Assembly: GCA_948567375.1 (NCBI GenBank)
Contig: OX419756.1
Span: 9,801,001-9,865,000 of the forward strand
Source: Lunularia cruciata
Lineage: Eukaryota; Streptophyta; Marchantiopsida; Lunulariales; Lunulariaceae
DNA: 64,000 nucleotides
Direction of reading: 5' to 3'
Below are positions 53,541 through 64,000 of the stretch, piece by piece. The notes beneath the pieces were generated by a model. It saw nothing but the letters and a program-made list of their open reading frames with translations. It did not search any database and was not told the DNA's origin. Positions within the stretch are counted from its first letter, which is position 1. Each line of letters opens with the position of its first letter. Position numbers and translations under genes: made by a program.

Positions 53541-54760
53541 TAAGAGTAGATTGGAGAGCTTTGAGGAGCATGGTACATTCTTAGTAGAGAAAGAGTGATT
53601 TCTTTGTGAACGAGAGGATATTCTTGCTGCACATGAGGAGAGACATGAGATGGAGAGAGCAGAGATAAGCTAACTTGGACTTACAAATCCTAGGTACCAC
53701 TGCCATGCCTGAAGGTTATAAGGTCTAGTTACAAAATCAAACACAAGAGTTAGCATTTGCTATGGAGAAGTGTGAGAGTGCACATGTTTAGGTAGAGGAA
53801 AGTGAGAGTAGTCTAGCTCAAGTGAGGGCTCATGTGGCTTATCTTGGACTAAGACAGCATACTATTACTTGGCATACCCATACCTGCCATGATATGTAGA
53901 CCCAGACTAATTGCACCATTGTGGTAGATGCCACTCATGTGTCACAACACTACGTGATAACATAGTGTTGTGACTAGAGAGACCTAGAATTCAATGTCAT
54001 TGGGCATTGTGGAGACTCAAGGGACTCATATTGAGTTTAAAGAGAGGCTTTGCCTAATAGGAGAGTATATTCTACATATTCTCTTGCTAGGCTTCATGCG
54101 CAAGAAGATTATTGTTGCAGATGTCACTTGTTTGGCATCATATTGAGTTTGTCGTAGCAATGGTTTCTATGTCTGGGAGATGTGGACTATTAGGCATGGC
54201 TGGTGTTCTCACACGTAGTCCATGGGGTGGGTTGCACATCTTGGGGTTTGCCATTTCATTCACTTTTTTTTGCTATGCTTTGAGGTTATCTTGTGGATAG
54301 ATCTTACTTTGGATGGAGTGGAGTGGTTGCTTCAGAGCATGTGGAAATGGTCCAAGAGGGACTTCACACCAGGTCTTGCCTCATAGCATATTTTTGTTCT
54401 ATAGATGTCCAACAAGATGATGAGTTTAGAGGACTTAGAGTTAGATCATATGAGCATTTCACTTCATTAGGTTTACTTATTTGTGATCTTCTTATCCTAG
54501 ATAGTTTTGCACTCTCTTATTATAGGAACCATCCACATGGTGTTATCCATCCTACCCACTTCTATCCTTACAAGGTAGAGAGAACATCATATGCTTGCTC
54601 ATTTGACCCTTTGATGAGTCCTTTTGATAGATTTGTCCATGATGATAGGCATGTTGTTATTTGGGCAGAAGAGGAATGGACATCCAGTAGACTCATTTCT
54701 TATAGTAGTGACCCATATTGGTATCAAGCACCAAACCTTGGATGAGAGAGAGTGTACTCT
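53541..54760 (+). pseudogene. Unrecognised degenerate frame downstream of the coiled-coil repeats
   Basis: Pieces continue the charged style (LCEREDILAAHEERHEMERA near 53600-53670; AHVAYLGLRQHTITWHTHT near 53830-53890). They end in a 150-codon open frame at 54293-54745 with protein-like composition (FGWSGVVASEHVEMVQEGL; HPTHFYPYKVERTSYAC; RFVHDDRHVVIWAEEEWTSS; YSSDPYWYQAP). No domain is recognised. A gag-like protein of an unclassified retroelement would fit the coiled coil, but no RT or integrase is nearby, so this is a guess. Confidence 0.25.
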
Positions 54761-55439
54761 TTGGTGGTCATTGAGTCATTTTGGATTCAACATCATATAT
54801 ACTATCGTAGACTCGAGGATGCATTAGCAGCACTTTGACACCATGTTTCATCTCCCTCTTCTTTTTCACCTCCTCCTCTAGCATAGTTACATTCTTTAGT
54901 GGCTCCCCTTTTATACACATCTTATGTACATTCATACATATCTTATGTATCATATTTTCTCTCATACTTTTTATCACATTTTCTCTAAATCTTCTTGTCA
55001 AACTCTCAAATATATTATATTGTGCTATATGTCACTTGTTTTATGTTTGATTGGGTGTCAACTGGTGCCTACAAGCACCACCCACAGAAGTTGGGCGCCA
55101 TCATGCGACTCTAAGCGGCATCCCGTAGCATTGGGCCCCTACAAGTTATGGTTGATCCGTGTCTTGAGGTAGCAAAGGACACCATCATGCATCGCCAGAA
55201 ACCCACCCTGTGCCACTCATGGTACCAGGCTTGAGGCAGTACCGGGTGGCATGTGGCATTGGGGATGAGCTTTGACAAGTGGTGATGAGCAGCAACGTGC
55301 GCCGATGAGCATTGTCTTTCCAAAAAACTCATTCAACATTTAGAAAACATGCTTTACATTTCAGAAACCATTACATTTATGGTTTAACATGTTCAGAAAA
55401 CTCATATTTATTACACACTTACTGGGGTTACATTGTGAC
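54761..55439. other. No recognisable gene; short repetitive words
   Basis: 54900-54960 has two near-copies of ACATCTTATGTAC/ATTCATACATATCTTATGTAT. 55040-55310 is rich in GCACCAC/GGTGGC words like those near 50.6-50.9 kb. Confidence 0.5.
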
Positions 55440-57100
55440 CTGCTATTGGCTATCACTAGAGTATGATGAATTTGGAGTAGTGTAGTTTTCTTCCAAAGGA
55501 GAAGGATGATCTTCATGCAAAAATTGAGTTAGCACTTTGAAGTTCATGCTTATTTCCTCAGGAGATTTTCCGGCTTGGAGGAGACTCATTTTAATTTCAT
55601 CAGTGCAATTTGACTCTTAACTATTCTCCTTGAACTTGTGTTTGTCTGCCCTAGCTTTCCTTTTATCTGCACTCAATTTCTTCTCAATTTCAACTTTCAA
55701 CTTCTTTGTCTCTAATCCAACGTGTTAAGCTTCCATTTTCATAAGCTTTTTCTCTCTTTTCCTCATGTTGGTGGCTTCTAGTTCAGATATTTGTAACCTC
55801 TCCCATGAATCCATAGTACTTGCTTTCAACATGGTGATTTTTGCTAAATCACAAGATAATGACGTACTAGGAGACACTCAAGATACCTTACTTGCCAAAA
55901 TTCACCTTTTCTCCTCTTTGGGTCACATTCTCCTTCTTGGTCCAGGAAAATGCCCTCTGACCCACCCCCTGTAGTAGAAGTTAGTGGAGGTGGTGTAACA
56001 AAAGGCGAGTCCTCTATCGGCACCACAAATGGTGACTCCTCCTTGAGTGATTGGATTCCATTATCCGTGTAAACACTAAGTATATTTTCCACCCCTTGGG
56101 TGTTTGGGACAAACTAGGGCCATGAGTCCGGGAGCACCACCTCCGGTGAAGATGGGAATTGAGAGCCTTCCTGTGTACCTTCATGGACCTCCTCTGAGCC
56201 AACCTTGCTCAGATTGGGATTTAAATCTCCCAAACTTACCATAGTGAGTGGACTAATGTTTGCTCTGTTCCCAAACATGGCTTCCATTCTAGCAAAATGT
56301 GGGTTCATTCCATTCAATTTATCCCCTATAGTTCTACACCTGTTGCCATATTCCTTCTGGGTGAGACCTTCTCTCGTAGCCTTGTTCTTCAACTCCAGAG
56401 TTTCTTTGTATTGTTTCCTGCACCTCAACCATTTCTTGTAAAGCTTGTCACCTGTCATAGAAGTAGTAAAACTTTGCACCCCTCATATAAAAAATGTAGC
56501 CATGAAACTAAAAGTTGTGGATTTCTGAATAGTTCTTTTGCAATTCCCACCTTGAATCTATGCAAAATGCTCAGGGTCCTCCAAATAATCCAGTATTTGG
56601 CCATAATGGTGCACTGCCATGCGGAATCTTTCATCCTCTTTTGCTTTGCAAGACACAAAAGAAGCCATACTCAACGATTATCCAAATTTCCCTAATGATT
56701 GTTCAGGTTGTGAATCCAAACTTGAGTCTATAAATCTTGGATCTGCATCCAAAAGTGAGGCCTCCTCCATAACAACAAGGTTCTTGATCTCCCATTGCTA
56801 AATTTTAATGCACTTTTGGAGTAAAATCTCTTGACCCCCAATCAAGTTTTTGGTTGCTGTAGGGCGGCATAGATGATTTTCCATAACTCGCGCTATCGTT
56901 TGCAGCACTAATCTATGGAAATGAACCACCACACCAATGTGAACTATAAAACCGCCATTTAGTTGACTGGTAGAAGGAGCATTTGCACATGGGATGGTGA
57001 ATTTGAGTTGAGTTTTCAAGTACTCTGAGAGTACAATTTTAATTCCACCAACAAATTTCAAATATCTCACTCCAAAATCCACCCACTAAACCACGTGGCT
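55440..57100 (-). pseudogene. Myb/SANT-like protein with coiled-coil tail, near-continuous frame with stops
   Basis: A single minus-strand frame runs from 57082 to 55844, broken by only about five stops (near 56798, 56684, 56590, 56487 and 56114). In order it reads MDFGVRYLKFVGGIKIVLSE, VVMEEASLLDADPRF, KEDERFRMAVHHYGQILDYL, TGDKLYKKWLRCRKQYKETL, GNRCRTIGDKLNGMNPHFAR, then MFGNRANISPL and an acidic, proline-rich linker. After a frameshift a coiled-coil tail follows near 55830-55560 (WERLQISELEATNMRKREKK; then ETKKLKVEIEKKLSADKRK). The helix ending 'hFaRMeamFGnRaNI-P' resembles plant Myb/SANT-like DNA-binding proteins, some of which accompany PIF/Harbinger transposases. A shorter copy is at 1-860. 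The family call is moderate; a mobile origin is inference. Confidence 0.5.
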
Positions 57101-58000
57101 ACCCTCTCAATAAACCACATCACCTCTTCCTATTGATCATTTATTTCATTATGGCATTCCTAAACATCCAGATCCTTACACTTGAATTTTATAAATGAAC
57201 TCAAATTGGAGGGCATACCCCGTACCCCAATTTATGATGCATTCATTTATTAATATCTCCCTTATTACAGAGTTAACTAAAAAGAGTTACAAAATTTGTT
57301 TTTTATCCCATAGACATCCTATCAAAACTATTTCTGAAACCCCATGTTTAATACATATAACTCTATAGATGTTAGCTTCATTCATCTCTTGCCCCTTTTT
57401 ATTTTATTTTGTAACATCTGTTTCTTTATCATCTAAATGCGGTTGAAGTAATCACGCTTGCATTTCACATTCTCTTCCTAGTGATCTTCATCTTCTCACA
57501 TACATAATGAATAAGTGATGTATATTCATTATAAAAATTAAAATTATAAAATTATAAAAAATAAAATAGTAAAATTTCTCATAAATAAATATCTTAAACC
57601 AATTCTTCAACATTTCTTTACTTATTCCGCATAGACTTTTGGGATTAGGCTCAACTATACGTGTATAGACCAACATTCTAGCTTCCATTACCTAGCTATA
57701 CCCACACTCAATTTCTAGCTTCCATTTTCTGGCTAAAAGTACACTTGAATCTTCGGCTTCCATCCCTCCTTTAAAGGCGAGTTTTGGCCATGCATGTCAC
57801 ACTAAGCTAAGAGTCATCGGTACAAGGTTTCGCCAACGATGACCTCACGTACACGTTGTAGTTAAAATATACGTATTTCTGTATTCAAAATGGTTATTCC
57901 AACATCTGTTGCTGTGAACAGTTTCAGATATTGATTACACTACCCACATACATTGAGAGAACAGCAAGAACAATTGTGAAAGTATCTGCATTAATCACTG
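57101..58000. other. No recognisable gene; AT-rich
   Basis: 57500-57600 is nearly pure A/T. No motif on either strand. Confidence 0.6.
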
Positions 58001-61000
58001 ACCCTTATCTGGACATAAACATTAGGATTCAATAATTAATTGTAAGTAATTCAACCCACACTATGTATGGAATTATTATGAGGGATTGCAACTGCAGAAG
58101 ATTGCGCTGAAGTTAGTTTATTGCACATCGACGCAGATTGTTTCCAGCTTCTTGTCGTTGACTGTCTACGGTGAGTGTCTATGGGGTTACTGCTACTTTA
58201 GACAATGATTGTGCTTTTAATTCTTACAATCTAAACTTGATCCGAGATGAGATATGTATGGAGTCCATCTCGTGACTCATGTTGACCTTTTTTTCAAGTT
58301 ATATAATGATGCTTTATTCAAGAGTAACGCATCACAATCGTAACGACTATCTCTAAGTACTATTTGATTGGTGAAGAACAGTCATCAATTGGGATACCGT
58401 TCTCTCAAATTCTCACTGAGTATTTAGTTTCAACTTCGTTGGACTTTTTAGACGTGCGACATTAGTTAAGATCAACTTGTCAACTCCGGCGACAGTCCAA
58501 GAAAAAGTGGCTCTGGCTAGCTCTTCCTCTCGATACAGATGCGTTGGTTGGCTCCACCGCTTCGGGACCCTAATCTGGATATTTAATGGATGGCCCTTGC
58601 AGCGTCCACGTTGCAGGCAAACATACCTGTCTCATTTCTCTCCGTTACCAGCAGCACGTAAGGATGCTTTCAGTGAAAACGAGTACCGCAAGCTTAGACT
58701 GGACGTCTGTGACTGTACTATCAGTAAGTCAACGTCTAGTGCACGTTAATAAATACCACGTGACGCAGTCTGCAAGTTCTGACAACCCGTTCACTTTGTA
58801 ATAATCAATCGTGACAAATTGATACCTTCCATGGCAATTCTTCAAGTCTTAAGGAACAACAGACTAGAAACTGCTTGATCATGAGAGGACAAGGATATAT
58901 AGGGTGGGTAGAAAACTGCGTGAATTTTCGACTATTTCTCTACATGCTTGTAGGAAATTCGTCAAAGAATGAGATTAGTAAACAAGGGATATTAGATGAA
59001 GTTATACAGACTCAAAATAAAAGTAGTTGGTTCTTTAAAGTTCCGCATCTACATAGCTGTCCAATAATCTTATGGCCATGTCACATCGACACTATTAAGG
59101 TTTGCACCTCAAGGGAATCACAGCTGCAGCATAAAGAGAATCATGTAGAACTCGAGTCTTGAAGAAGATGTGCCAATATAAGCAGCATACATATTACGTC
59201 CATGGAGTGCTCTCTTTTATGATATGCCTTCTGATAATTAAAAGTAAACTTGACTGAAGTTTGAGATATAGTGAACGGATGATGAAAACAATATCTCAAA
59301 CAATTTAACAAGGATTTAAAGGGTATTCACACCAGAATTATGTGGGTAGTTTATCCTTATTCCATAAACTCGCATCTAGGCGTGACAACGTTTATATAAA
59401 CGAATATATGTTAATCATTGGAGGGACTTTCACTGTTATCGTAGGGACAATATGATGCAATACGAAAGCTGCAAACTCCCTCTAGCACACAGACAGAGAA
59501 GTATCATTGCGAAGAAGAATTTTTAGTCAATGGAGGCAGATCAGATCGCAGGAAGCAAGAGGAGCAAGTGCCTTCTGCATTCCTCGTCCACAGCAATCAG
59601 AGACGACATAACTCTTATCAGGACCATTTACCTGCCGAGAGTTTGCCAATGTGATTTCTTCCATACCTTGTGCCTTGTAGATTTTAGTGAGATCTCCAGC
59701 AATCAACGATAGTCAAGGTGTGGTCAATGGGAGGCCAGTTACGAGTTGAACGTGCTGGTGTGTTGAAACTGGGACCGGTGTTGGGAAACCGAGCAGAAAC
59801 TCACAGGAAACTGATCAACAAACTCCGATAGGAAGTACTTGCAAGAACGTTCAAAACGAGTGAAGGTATAGTGACTTACAGAGTATAAATCTGCATCAGC
59901 GAAAAAGATTAATACGTTTTCATCAGAGCACTCTTCTCACGGGCACATCTTCGGATCCGCAAAGACTCTAATCCAATCTTCAGTTTTAGCTCACTTGATT
60001 GCATCAGCAAGATAGAGAGGACTGTGCAGTGATTCGCAAACGAGAGTCGTTGATCAAGATATATACTGATTTTGGAACAAGTCTGGAAGATTGTGAATCA
60101 AGATAACATATTGTTCTTGATTCCCAACCCGAGCTCCAACCTGTCATATTATTTTCTGTCTTACGTCAGAGACCATACAGCCACCGGGCTCTTGCATCTA
60201 GCGGAAAATATCAGATTGAATTTCTCCTCCGAGTGGTTCTCTCGACGTTGAATTTACATCCCCAACCACTTCTACCTAAGGAGAGGAAGCTCAAAACTCA
60301 GCAAGCAACGATCAAGAGCTCTTAAAAGTGACTGGTCAGAAAACCACATCATTTTGAGTCGAACTTTAACAGAAAAGTTCTGACTGAAAGATGGGCAATG
60401 GGGACGAGCCGGTAAGTATTTTATCCCTAGCTTCTTGAATAGTCTACTCGTCAAGAGAAAATTTAAGTTTTATTTCCAGTATCGTCAATAACAATGTTGC
60501 CAGCTGCTGTTTGGACGTTCATCTAACTCAAGGTGAAAACTTCGTTCTTTTTCAGCCTCCTATTATTTTTAACGAACCACCGCCACCGCCTTGGTTGCTT
60601 GAGACCTAGAACAAGGGCGGACAATGTGGGCGTATGCTAAGCCGCGCGACCAAAGAGTTTACCCTGCGCCTGATACATTGTTCGGCACTAGCATGTTGAG
60701 ACTTGACAGTTCGACAAGCTTGAGGGACCCAAAACATAACGCGTATGCTCATAATATGCGTCATAGGCGTGAAGGAGATGGCGTGGTTCCAGACAACTTC
60801 AAGACCTGCAGATCGTTATTTCATTCTTCAGACTGTGATTAGTTAGGTTTACGTTGTAGTACATTCTTTCCTGTATCAATTGTGCGGGCTGATTCCTCCG
60901 AACTCATAATCGGAGTACAATCTCCCTCTTCAAATTCATACACCTCACGTTCATGAACACTTCATCAGTAGCTACGCTCATATACAAGCTCGGAAGCTCA

Positions 61001-64000
61001 TTGGCTGAGAGCAATATATCGCATATGTAAAGAGGATTTTCAACGAACTCCACTCTTCTTCTCCAAGTCTCGCTTTGTTGAGTCCACACATGTTCGACCT
61101 TGCTCGGCTCCGCTTTCGTAAGGTTCTCAACTTTCTCCAAGCTATCTTGACATGATCTGTCGGGAAGCATTTAGTCATACCAAGATTGCAGACTCGTGAT
61201 ATGACTCCAAAGCATCTAATTTGGCATATATAATACTCTTGGAAGGTATGGCTCAGAATAGACACAAACCGCTGTGTGGTGTTGGTTGGTTGATAACATT
61301 TTATCACTGGAATTCGATAAATGCATGAAAGTAATACAATTCTCCCTTTTGATACTCATTAACCTTAAATCTCATGTCTCCAGTCCGTCCGCACATTTAA
61401 TCTGAATTCTAGACCTCGCAATAGATTCTCCTCTGAAAACAGTTGGGATTAACTTCAACAGGTTGATATAAGCTCCAAGAAACGTCAGCGCGAACCTTCA
61501 TCTATGGTATTTCTGCGTCCTTTACTTTAAACTACCACGTAGTACCTGGCTCTACATGTTAGGATTCTCAACACGCTTCTATTTTGAGTCCCAAGTCTTA
61601 CCTGCGAGGTGGTCCATAGCATGTTTTTGTAAGCATTTTGCGCAATCTTCCACAGCCGGTATTGCGATTGATTAGAGCATTATATGTGGTAATTCGGTAA
61701 TCATCCTGCAGAGGAGATCCAGTGTTGTGCCAAGTCAAGTTCCCGTATCCAAGGTAATTCTGGTCAGTTTTGTTCATCTGTTTCAAAGGCAACAGTACCA
61801 TACCTATACCGAGAAACTGAAGTCTTCCCACATTAGATGCAATGTTGAGATAATTGTTACTTTAGGTGTTGGATGATCATTGCGAAGGGCATGTAACTTT
61901 TCGCAGAGAACATGATGATGGGTGAGGATCAATTCTAGAACAAATATGCGTATTGCTGAAGCGGTCCGCTTTGGCTAGCTCATAGAGAAGACATTCCGGT
62001 CATGAGAATACAGAAGACTAGACTTGAGACATGGGTGATAGATTTTCCCGACTGAAAATCACTGCCCTTACAAGGACTGCTGTGGCGGATTCTCATTTGC
62101 GTTCCAAAATGACCATGTGCGTGGGGATTACTCGTCCCAATGCGGTTGTTTTGATCTACTTCCTTCAAGTTCCGGGGTCGCTCGACCTTCGTCTTCGTTG
62201 GGTATATGCTCTTGCAATTGTGCGGATTCTAGATTTTGTAGTTGCGAGAAGTTTTACTCGGGCTAGCATCGTTTATCGTCGATCTACTTCGGGTTCGGAT
62301 TGTTAAATTCTCTTCACTTGAATTTATTTCTCAAATATATTTATATGTAAACGTATGCGTATTATATATCATTATTATAATTTAATAATTATGATATGAG
62401 TTTATGAGTCAAACCTAGTATTGTTATGAAAAGGATGATGATAAAGTCTATTTCCTCGAACGCCGACAAGGAAATACTTTGCATTTTATTATATGACTCC
62501 TGATTCACTTTTGACAAGGATAGAGAGGAACTAATTGGGCAACTCTGACGACCTGCGCCGCTCCTGCTTACAAAGACCCGCGTCCTCGAAAGTACTCGAA
62601 GGTGAATTAACCGGTAAACGTTTCCTTGCTATATGATGTGCTTGTGTACGGAATTCGTTTGTTCATACCTCGCTCTATATTCTTTTGAATTGCTATGACT
62701 GGCGTCTGAGAGTAACAAAAGCAACGAAGAAGATCCACAATATATATTCTGATTTGATCTTTCGGAAATGTGCTAGTACTTCGCACCTATCTTCGGCTTT
62801 TGGAACCGAGATCAATGGCACTCCATGTTGCATCAAGTTTCACACAAGCCTCTCGAGGAATATCGAATGGAATCATCGAACGGAATCATCGAACCTTGAA
62901 GAACCTTTTCCTTTGCATCAGATTCCATTCTTTTGCTCAATCGTGATGTCACTCTCGAACGGGAAAGTAAAATTTGCTGAGTGTAACGTTTTGGACCCCG
63001 TGCTTGGGTTGAACCCCGTCCATTCATATTTTCCTTCATGTCCCATTGGATGATGGTCGAACATATGGGAGTTTCAATGCCTGCCACTACACTGACGTAT
63101 TCCTTAATGAACCCGACACTGTCAGGCGATGCAAAAGGCAAATTTCAGCAGTTTTATTTTCAGATTCCCACACGTAGGATATGCATTCTGATCTTGAAAC
63201 ACTTAGGAGACATCAAAGTTGAAGGCAAACAAGATTTCTACCAACAATCGTGCTTTCATGTGTCACGAAGTAAAGTTGGATATAATGCATTTCACGTATG
63301 CTGTGATACCCAGCTACATCACGAATCAACCATTGAATAAAATGCAGAAGAACGAATAAACTATCAATGAATAAAATGTAAAATATTAACAAATCAATGA
63401 GCTATGCCCATTAGATTCATGTGAAGGCCTTATTAAACATGTTGGATTACAGAAAGAGGGGAGTTACTTATCATGGTCCTAAATCGATCAGTCAGCCGTT
63501 GTCTCCGCAATAGTCTCGGGAGACACCGGACCTGTACATATACAGAGAATACACTTATAAATTAGATATCTTATTCACTGATGCAACGGACTAGGAGTGG
63601 AAAGAAAGAAGTGACCTTTGCTTCATTATTTTCCAACTAATCTGAATTAGAGTACTGTTTGTTTTCAGTTACTAACTCTCGATAACTCATAAAATGAAAA
63701 AGCCGACCGCTTACGATAACAAGAAGGATGGGAAGATCACTCAAAAAATACATTTTATCTATAAAATCTCAATTAAAAGTGTAATGTAAACTGTATTCAT
63801 TTATTTGGGGGAATCTCAATTTTATTAAGCGTTTCAGGGTTCTTTTAAAATGGTGAATAATAACAAGAGGGTAGAGTGCACTTACCACGACATGCCAAGA
63901 ACACTAGGGTTTAGAGAGCAATTATCCATCGTAGTGCAAGATTATTATTAGTTTATTATTGTCGCTACCAAAACCTCTCTCCTATGCTTTACACTTTAGT
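58001..64000. other. No recognisable gene
   Basis: Frames stay under about 125 codons and carry no family motif. I checked both strands for transposase, RT, integrase and common housekeeping motifs and found none. A 15-bp tandem CGAA(T/C)GGAATCAT occurs near 62863-62893, and 62330-62400 is AT-rich. Multi-exon host genes with short exons cannot be excluded by reading alone. Confidence 0.5.

Noticed and set aside
62031-63141. Overlapping 90-122-codon frames on both strands as a possible host gene
   Set aside because: No motif or consistent codon character, and opposite-strand overlaps are as long as each other, as expected by chance in less AT-rich DNA.

Overview
The window looks like a gene-poor, transposon-dominated stretch of a large land-plant nuclear genome. 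Every coding region I can recognise comes from a transposable element, and most are broken. The best evidence for a plant is a complete Ty3/gypsy LTR retrotransposon of Tat/Athila type: it has no chromodomain, and its primer-binding site resembles the tRNA-Asp type. Around it lie relics of a chromovirus-like gypsy element, a LINE-type reverse transcriptase, a pogo/Tigger-like transposase, a PIF/Harbinger-like transposase and a repeated Myb/SANT-like reading frame. I cannot assign a species. I see no convincing host gene, rRNA or tRNA.

Layout. 1-860 (minus): decayed Myb/SANT-like fragment. 861-8.7 kb: mostly featureless, with one dispersed-repeat copy near 6 kb. 8.79-24.6 kb: a nested cluster. 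A plus-strand LINE-type reverse transcriptase (8790-9415 and about 23.65-24.6 kb) is split by a minus-strand mosaic gypsy element running from about 23640 down to 9416. The mosaic has gag, an RNase H part, integrase and LTR from one family (family A), with RT, RNase H and integrase of another family (B) spliced between. It was later hit by two solo LTRs of a third family, each with a perfect 5-bp target duplication, and by a young family-A element (13286-20517). 24.6-33.6 kb: no recognisable genes, but some hairpins and local duplications. 33.6-36.1 kb: tandem repeats. 36.1-43.2 kb: featureless. 43.27-44.86 kb: pogo-like relic. 46.26 kb: long AT microsatellite. 47.95-49.13 kb: Harbinger-like transposase. 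50.1-54.8 kb: unrecognised degenerate frames, including coiled-coil repeats. 55.4-57.1 kb (minus): longer copy of the Myb/SANT-like frame. 57.1-64 kb: nothing recognised.

The main observation is the young family-A element. Its two 679-bp LTRs read as identical and its 1417-codon gag-pol frame has no stop, yet the integrase zinc finger and catalytic core are missing by an in-frame deletion. It probably moved using integrase supplied in trans. The older minus-strand relative 3 kb away still carries decayed integrase-core sequence. The element also has an additional zinc-knuckle reading frame between its primer-binding site and gag.
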